Made by a program: the position numbers and the translations under genes. From Castanea sativa (taxonomy: Eukaryota > Streptophyta > Magnoliopsida > Fagales > Fagaceae), in assembly GCF_040712315.1 (NCBI RefSeq), contig NC_134013.1, positions 80,606,001-80,670,000 of the forward strand: a stretch of DNA of 64,000 nucleotides. Reading direction: 5' to 3'. Numbering within the stretch: the first letter of the stretch is position 1; every line of letters starts with the position of its first letter. Shown in pieces: positions 58,964 through 64,000 of the stretch. The notes beneath the pieces are model-generated. The model worked only from the letters and a program-made list of their open reading frames with translations. It ran no database searches and was not told the origin of the DNA.

Positions 58964-61049
58964 CTACAAAAATTGTCACAAAAACACAAAGAACAAGTGC
59001 AAAAACACAACACAAGAACACAAACTTGATTAGTACCAAGTTAGTTCATAAAACAAACACAAAGTCCTAAAAATAGAACATAAACTATGTCACAAGATCA
59101 TGTAATGAGTGCTAAACATGTACCAATATATATCTAGCATGAGTGATATGTAAAACATGACAAGTGAACAAGTGTGTGCATTAAGTGTGCATGTGGTGTG
59201 CATATGTGATGCATGATCAAGGCATGACTAACCACATTTGGGTCAAAGTGTGTAAAACAAAAAACCAATGATCAAAACATGATAAACATGTACAATCATG
59301 GTAATCCCCAAAGTTTGGTACTCATCAGAGTCCAAAACAACACCAAAATGCCATTTGGGCATCAAACACTTGGTATGAACCAACACAAATAACATGTAAA
59401 CAATGCATGAACATGCGTAAATCTTGCCTAAATATATCTTAAAATGTCACAAGGAGGCAACACAAACACAAACAAAGCAAATGGGACATATCCCAATCAA
59501 GAAATTGAAAAAATATTTCACAAAACTTAAAGTTTCCCAACCCTTTTTTTTCAAAAAAATGACCCAACTCATGCAAAACCTATAATCTAAGGCATAATCT
59601 TAAGAAATAAAGAGAAAGGAATGATCAAAAATACCTTAGAGATGATTTTGAGAAGATTTATCTTGAGTTTTGGTTGGGTTTTTGGGAGAAAATAGGTTTA
59701 GGGTTGAGAAAGGCTCGAGGGAGGCAAAGGGCTTATGTTTGAAAAACTGTCATGATTAGCCCTTAAAAACTGAAAACATGCATTTTTTCGGGATAACTTC
59801 TTGTGAAGTTACTTGCGAAAATTGCCACTGAAGCATAAAACTTTTCGCGGGTAAGATTTACTCACAAAACAGTCGCAAGACAGTCGTGAAAGTTTCTGTC
59901 AGAAAATTTTGGTGTTTTCATTTTTACCTATCTCATTTTCGCGGGAAGAGCTTACTCGTGAGCTTCTCCTGAAAATGCGTCTGAAAGAGTTTTTGATTTA
60001 ATACATTAAAAATGCAATATGAACAAAAACTCAAAACAAAAAAGTATAAAAACACTTTCAAAAACATATAAAATACTCAAAAATCTTTTTGGGTTTGATC
60101 GACAAGCAATTGAGTATATACATCACATTTGAACATGTACAATCACACAAATGAAATAAGCATTCATTGAACAATAGACTTGTGTGTTGTGTGTGTATAT
60201 CAAATGTGAAAAGTCCTTAGTCTAAAGTGAAGCTTCAATGATCAATTCAATCAAGTCATACATAGCCAGCACTAAGTCAAGTGATCTATCTCAATTATAG
60301 AAATGAACATATATGACATCCCAAAAGAAAATGAATACATATCTTTGAAGCTTTTCTTTTGTCTTCTTTCAACTCATAACTTTTGATCATTCTCGAACAA
60401 TACAGCTCATTTTGAGATCGATGCCTGAAATTTTTGATATTTCAATTTTGAGATTAAGCCTTTGGCTTTTTGGCACCATACATTTCAATACAAGTTGCTT
60501 TTCCTTTTTCCTAGTCAAATACTAGTATGTGCGACGGCTTTTGTAGCTCATTATCTCTTTTCGAGATTTGACATTAGTTGAGCTATAAAGCAAAAACATA
60601 AAAGGTGGGAAGATATTCTATGCATGTATGTATCAAAACCAACAAGACTATTGACTAATCATTCATGACAAACTTGAAAATTGACTTACAACAATCACAC
60701 ATAGATTTCAAGATTTTTCCCACAAAGATAGACATGCATGCATAACAAGCTAAGCTCGTAATTGCACTATGCCATTAGTACGAAGGTACTTGGCCAAACT
60801 CACATGTGATAAACATAACACAAGCGATCAAACTTTTTGAAGATTTTCAATTTTTATGGTTTTTGAATTTTTCAACACACCAAAAAACTAAACAGGTAAA
60901 GTAAGATCAACAAAAACAACAAGTACAAAAACTTGAAAAGAAACATGCTAGAAACCGAAAGCAATGACTCCAGAAGATTATGTATGTCATGATGAATGAA
61001 CCTATGACCCTAAACATTGGAAGTATTAATGCATGGGCATAGAGAGTGA
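58964..61049. other. 2.1-kb non-coding spacer where pol would be expected
   Basis: No frame longer than about 60 codons. None of the integrase or RT hallmarks (HHCC, DDE, YVDD) was seen on either strand. The sequence is AT-rich with gtgtgcatgtg-like repeats near 59170-59215. Confidence 0.65.
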
Positions 61050-62975
61050 TCATGCATGAGTACCCTTCTTCACCCATACTTTACGAGTGTTTTAGGTGAT
61101 ATCCTTAGATGGAGAGGTACGACCAACATAAATTTTAAACCTCGGGGTGAAGCTAGCAAGGCATAGTGAGATGTTTCTCAACATTTCCATAACGTCACCA
61201 ATGAGTTGTCCCTCACTTTCACCTTTAGCTTGTGCTCCCTTTGGTATTCTTCTTGAACTTTCTTGGCCATGCATAGAATCAGCCTTCTTGAGTGCATGAA
61301 GCTTAAAGCAATTTGGCCTTGTGTGCCCTTGCACGCCATAATGATGACAACAATGCTTCACTTGAGGCCCCCTTTGATTTTGGGCTAATGACTTCCCTTT
61401 ATCCTTTGGTTATGCACCAATGGTTCTCTTTGCAACGACAGGGGTCTAAATCTTAGGCTTCACCTCTTTGAGTTTCTCAATATTCTTGGCTGATACGAAC
61501 CTCACTTCCTTTTTGGGTTCGTTGCTAGAGCTTCCTTCATTGATATAGCCCAAACCGGTCTTATCATGAGAAGATTTTTGTGAAGATAGCACACTGTCAA
61601 GTTTCTTGGTGGAAATGCAATCAACCTTGACATTTGCTTGACGAATTTCAAGTTCAAAAAACTTGATTTTAGAATAGGCTTCCACGAATTCTCCCTTAAG
61701 CCCTTCTACTTTACACTTCGCTTCCTTAAGTTGCACAAGGGTGCACTTATGCTCTTCTTCAACTTTCTTCGTCTTTTTCACGGCACTATTTGCAACCTTA
61801 GCGTATTTTCCACAATCTTCTAGCAAAGCATCGTAGACCTCTTGAAGATTCTTCTCACCTTCATTGAGGCACACATCCTCACCATCCAAACCTTTAAATT
61901 CTTCATTGTCCGAATGCACACCAAGCTCATCAACCAAATTGCTCAAATCATCCTTAGAGTTAACGCCATAAAGGCCATATAATTCTGTCACTATCACACT
62001 CTTCTTCCGTGTGTGAATTTGACCTTTTTGAGTCGCTAAGGGTAATGGCAAACACTTTACCCTTCCCTCTCAAATAGTTGGGACATTCCTTCTTAAGATG
62101 TCCATGACCGTTGCATTCGTAGCACACAATTCCTTAAGGAGATTGAGAATCCTTCCCATCTTTCATCTTGAACTCCTTCCTATCACCTTTGGAGGATGAG
62201 AACTTCCCTTTGCTAAAAGAGTTTCCATTGTTTTTCATCTTAAGAAATTTCCGGAAGTTCTTTGCAAGGAACGGTACCTCCTTTTTCACATCATATTCTT
62301 CGGAGGAGTCATCCATTCTCTCGTTGATGGTTTTGAGAGCAAGTGATTTGCTTGGCTTATGGGAAGACAGTCCGAGCTCATATGTTTGGAGAGATCCAAT
62401 GAGTTCTTGAATCTTGATCTCATCCAAATCTTTGCTTTCTTTTATATCTGTGACCTTTGCATGGAAGCTCTCCGGTAAGGACCTTAAAACCTTTCTCACC
62501 ACCTTAGCATCCTCAATCTTCTTTCTGAGATTGAGCTTGGAAATCACGATCTCATTGAGCTTCCCATAGAATGAATCAAATGACTCATCGTCACTCATCT
62601 TGAGCTCCTCAAATTGGGTAGTGAGCATTGGAGCTTTGTGTCCTTGACTTTCTTGGTACTTTCATAGGTAGTCTCAAGAACTGTCTAAGCTTCCTTGGTA
62701 GTCTTCACATGAGATATCCTGTGAAATTCATCAGTAGACACACCACAAAAAATAGCATTAATTGCTTTACTATTGGTATTTGCCAAAGCAAGAGCTGCCT
62801 TATCCCATTCGAATTTGGCAGTAGTGGGTCTCTCATACCCATTCTTGATGGAATTTCATACTGTCTCATCTATAGCACAAATGAATGCCCTCATATGGAC
62901 TTTCCAAAACGCATAGTTGCTCCCATCAAAGAATGGTGGGGCATTAAGCGATTGTGATCGATCTATCACAAAAGG
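61050..62975 (-). pseudogene. copia gag polyprotein (UBN2-type) with two zinc knuckles, broken
   Basis: Minus strand. The N-terminal part has IDRSQSLNAPPFFDGSNYAF and WKVHMRAFICAIDE, FEWDKAALALANTN and CGVSTDEF. Two Trp codons have become stops (after AIDETV, and after TKEA). A one-base deletion near 62632 shifts the frame before MLTTQFEELKMSDDES. UBN2 continues to ...DGKDSQSP, stop (62134), then a knuckle CYECNGHGHLKKEC (C-x2-C-x4-H-x4-C). A shift leads to a coiled-coil-like acidic segment (LVDELGVHSDNEEFKGLDGE...VKKTKKVEEEHK). A second knuckle, CHHYGVQGHTRPNCF (second Cys replaced by Tyr), is followed by the end WVKKGTHA and a stop. Gag would form the particle and bind RNA. The native stop here and no pol after it are notable. 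Confidence 0.85.
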
Positions 62976-63021
62976 CGTTTAGGATTGCACTTAGGTAATG
63001 AAACCACAACAAGTGCACCTA

Positions 63022-63033
63022 CGCTGATACCAA
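63022..63033 (-). promoter_or_regulatory. primer-binding site, initiator Met-tRNA type
   Basis: The minus strand reads ttggtatcagcg six bases after the 5' LTR end, close to the copia consensus tggtatcagagc. It marks the LTR inner edge at 63040. Confidence 0.8.
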
Positions 63034-63039
63034 TTGAAA

Positions 63040-64000
63040 TGTCAGATTTGTGCTAAAACACAAGAACTATTTAGACCCCCAAATTAAAGAATTACGACTT
63101 GGTTGATTTTACTCTAACTTAACTAAGTGTGGAAGAGAGTAAATGCGAGCAAACAAACAGTAAAACTACTCTAAGCCATATTCATCATATATCAACAATA
63201 AAATGAAAGCTAAAAGAGTAGGGAAGAGAGATGCGAATACAAGATAACACGATGATGTGTTATCGAAGAGGAAACCAAAGAACACAACGAAAAACCTTTC
63301 CGCCACCCTCCAAGCAGTAAATCGATCCACTAGATAATAAGTTGGAATACAAAAATAGCAAGAGACCCTCCAAGCCTAATCTATCCAATGCACCTAAGCC
63401 CTCCAAGCTCCTACTCCAACAAGGCTTCTCAGAATCATTTCTTGTCTAGCTTTTCAGATCCTGCAATTTAGCCCGATTGCATCCGCCAAAACTTAGCTTC
63501 TTCCAATAGTTCTCAGCAGCACCAAAATCTCACTTTACACTTAGAATGAGTGTGGTAAGTGTTTGGGCTATCAACCTTTCAAGGATATAGATATGGAGAG
63601 GTAGGAGTATGAGGAAAACCATTGAGGATTGTGGGTATAACAATCTCTAACTCTTAAGTGTGTATGCTAGGGGTTTTTCTCTGAAAAGTACTTCGTACAA
63701 TATGTGAGTAATGTGGGTATATATAGTGTGGGTGAAGACATGGTGTAGCAGATATGCCAAAATAGCAAAACAGAATGTTTTACTAGAAGGCCTTACCCGT
63801 GAATTACTTGTGAAAACCAGCTATCACCAGTTGTCATGATTCTTTGCATTCCAATCATGTGTTCACTTTGCGGGAGGGCTTCTCGCAAATTTCTCACGAA
63901 ATCCACTTTGTCTTCAAGAGAATCTTGAGTCTTAACACTCTCTCTCACACACAATCTATACAATGAAATCCCACATAAAATACAGGGTAAACATGATTGA
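63040..64000 (-). repeat. 5' LTR of the copia-type element, cut by the window end
   Basis: Starts tgtcagatttgtgc at the PBS side. It is homologous to the 3' LTR through ccacataaaatacagggtaa at the last bases; the missing remainder is about 70-80 bp judging from the other LTR. It lacks the hAT insertion. Confidence 0.85.

Larger units (their letters stand above)
54613..64000 (-). mobile_element. copia-type LTR retrotransposon without recognisable pol; runs off the window
   Basis: Two homologous LTRs (54613-57121, enlarged by a hAT insertion, and 63040 to the window end) flank a ~5.9-kb interior on the minus strand. PBS, gag, an additional ORF and PPT are in the normal order. No protease, integrase, reverse transcriptase or RNase H was seen in 58964-61049, where pol should be. 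The organisation therefore fits a non-autonomous gag-bearing element that would depend on an autonomous relative. The target duplication cannot be checked because the 5' LTR leaves the window. Confidence 0.82.

Noticed and set aside
62628..62957. 109-codon plus ORF
   Set aside because: Antisense to gag; the real minus-strand frame has clear gag similarity.
63022..63033. tRNA gene fragment
   Set aside because: Only a 12-base Met-tRNA 3' complement, explained as the retrotransposon primer-binding site; no cloverleaf.

Overview
The window reads as nuclear DNA of a woody eudicot. It has AT-rich long introns, GT-AG splicing, plant-specific families (TBL/DUF231, chitinase-like receptor kinase, FAR1-type MULE transposase) and deep nesting of plant transposons. 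The gag sequence and overall style recall Fagales (oak, beech, chestnut), but that placement is only an impression. No bacterial-type operon, CRISPR array, rRNA or convincing tRNA was seen. Only one gene looks intact.

Layout. 1-10.3 kb: a Mutator-like element (61-8780) with very long terminal inverted repeats and a decayed FAR1/FHY3-type transposase. A PIF/Harbinger-like element carrying a matrix metalloproteinase fragment abuts it, and both sit inside an older repeat. 10.3-15 kb: intergenic DNA with a MITE, a poly-A retroposon end and a solo-LTR-like copia 3' end (LTR 14038-14910).

15.2-43.3 kb: two tandem minus-strand copies of a gene for a receptor kinase with a GH18 chitinase-like ectodomain (CHRK1-type architecture). 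Both are pseudogenes, broken by stops, frameshifts and insertions. Copy A runs from about 30.7 kb (GH18 part) to 15.46 kb (kinase C-terminus). Copy B runs from about 43.2 kb to 31.15 kb. Each copy serves as the empty site for insertions in the other. A 6.7-kb CACTA element with 3-bp target duplication GTC splits copy B's kinase exon and carries asparagine synthetase exon pieces. A 1.35-kb MULE-like element with a 10-bp duplication splits copy A's last exon. hAT-like, MULE-like and fold-back elements fill the rest.

47.3-53.3 kb: a complete five-exon plus-strand gene for a trichome birefringence-like (TBL) polysaccharide O-acetyltransferase, 352 aa, with GDS and DxxH motifs. Its 2.8-kb intron 2 holds several repeats.

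54-64 kb: a LINE zf-RVT fragment, then a copia-type LTR element on the minus strand that continues past the window. It keeps LTRs, PBS, PPT, a broken gag and an extra ORF, but no recognisable pol. A hAT element sits in one of its LTRs.
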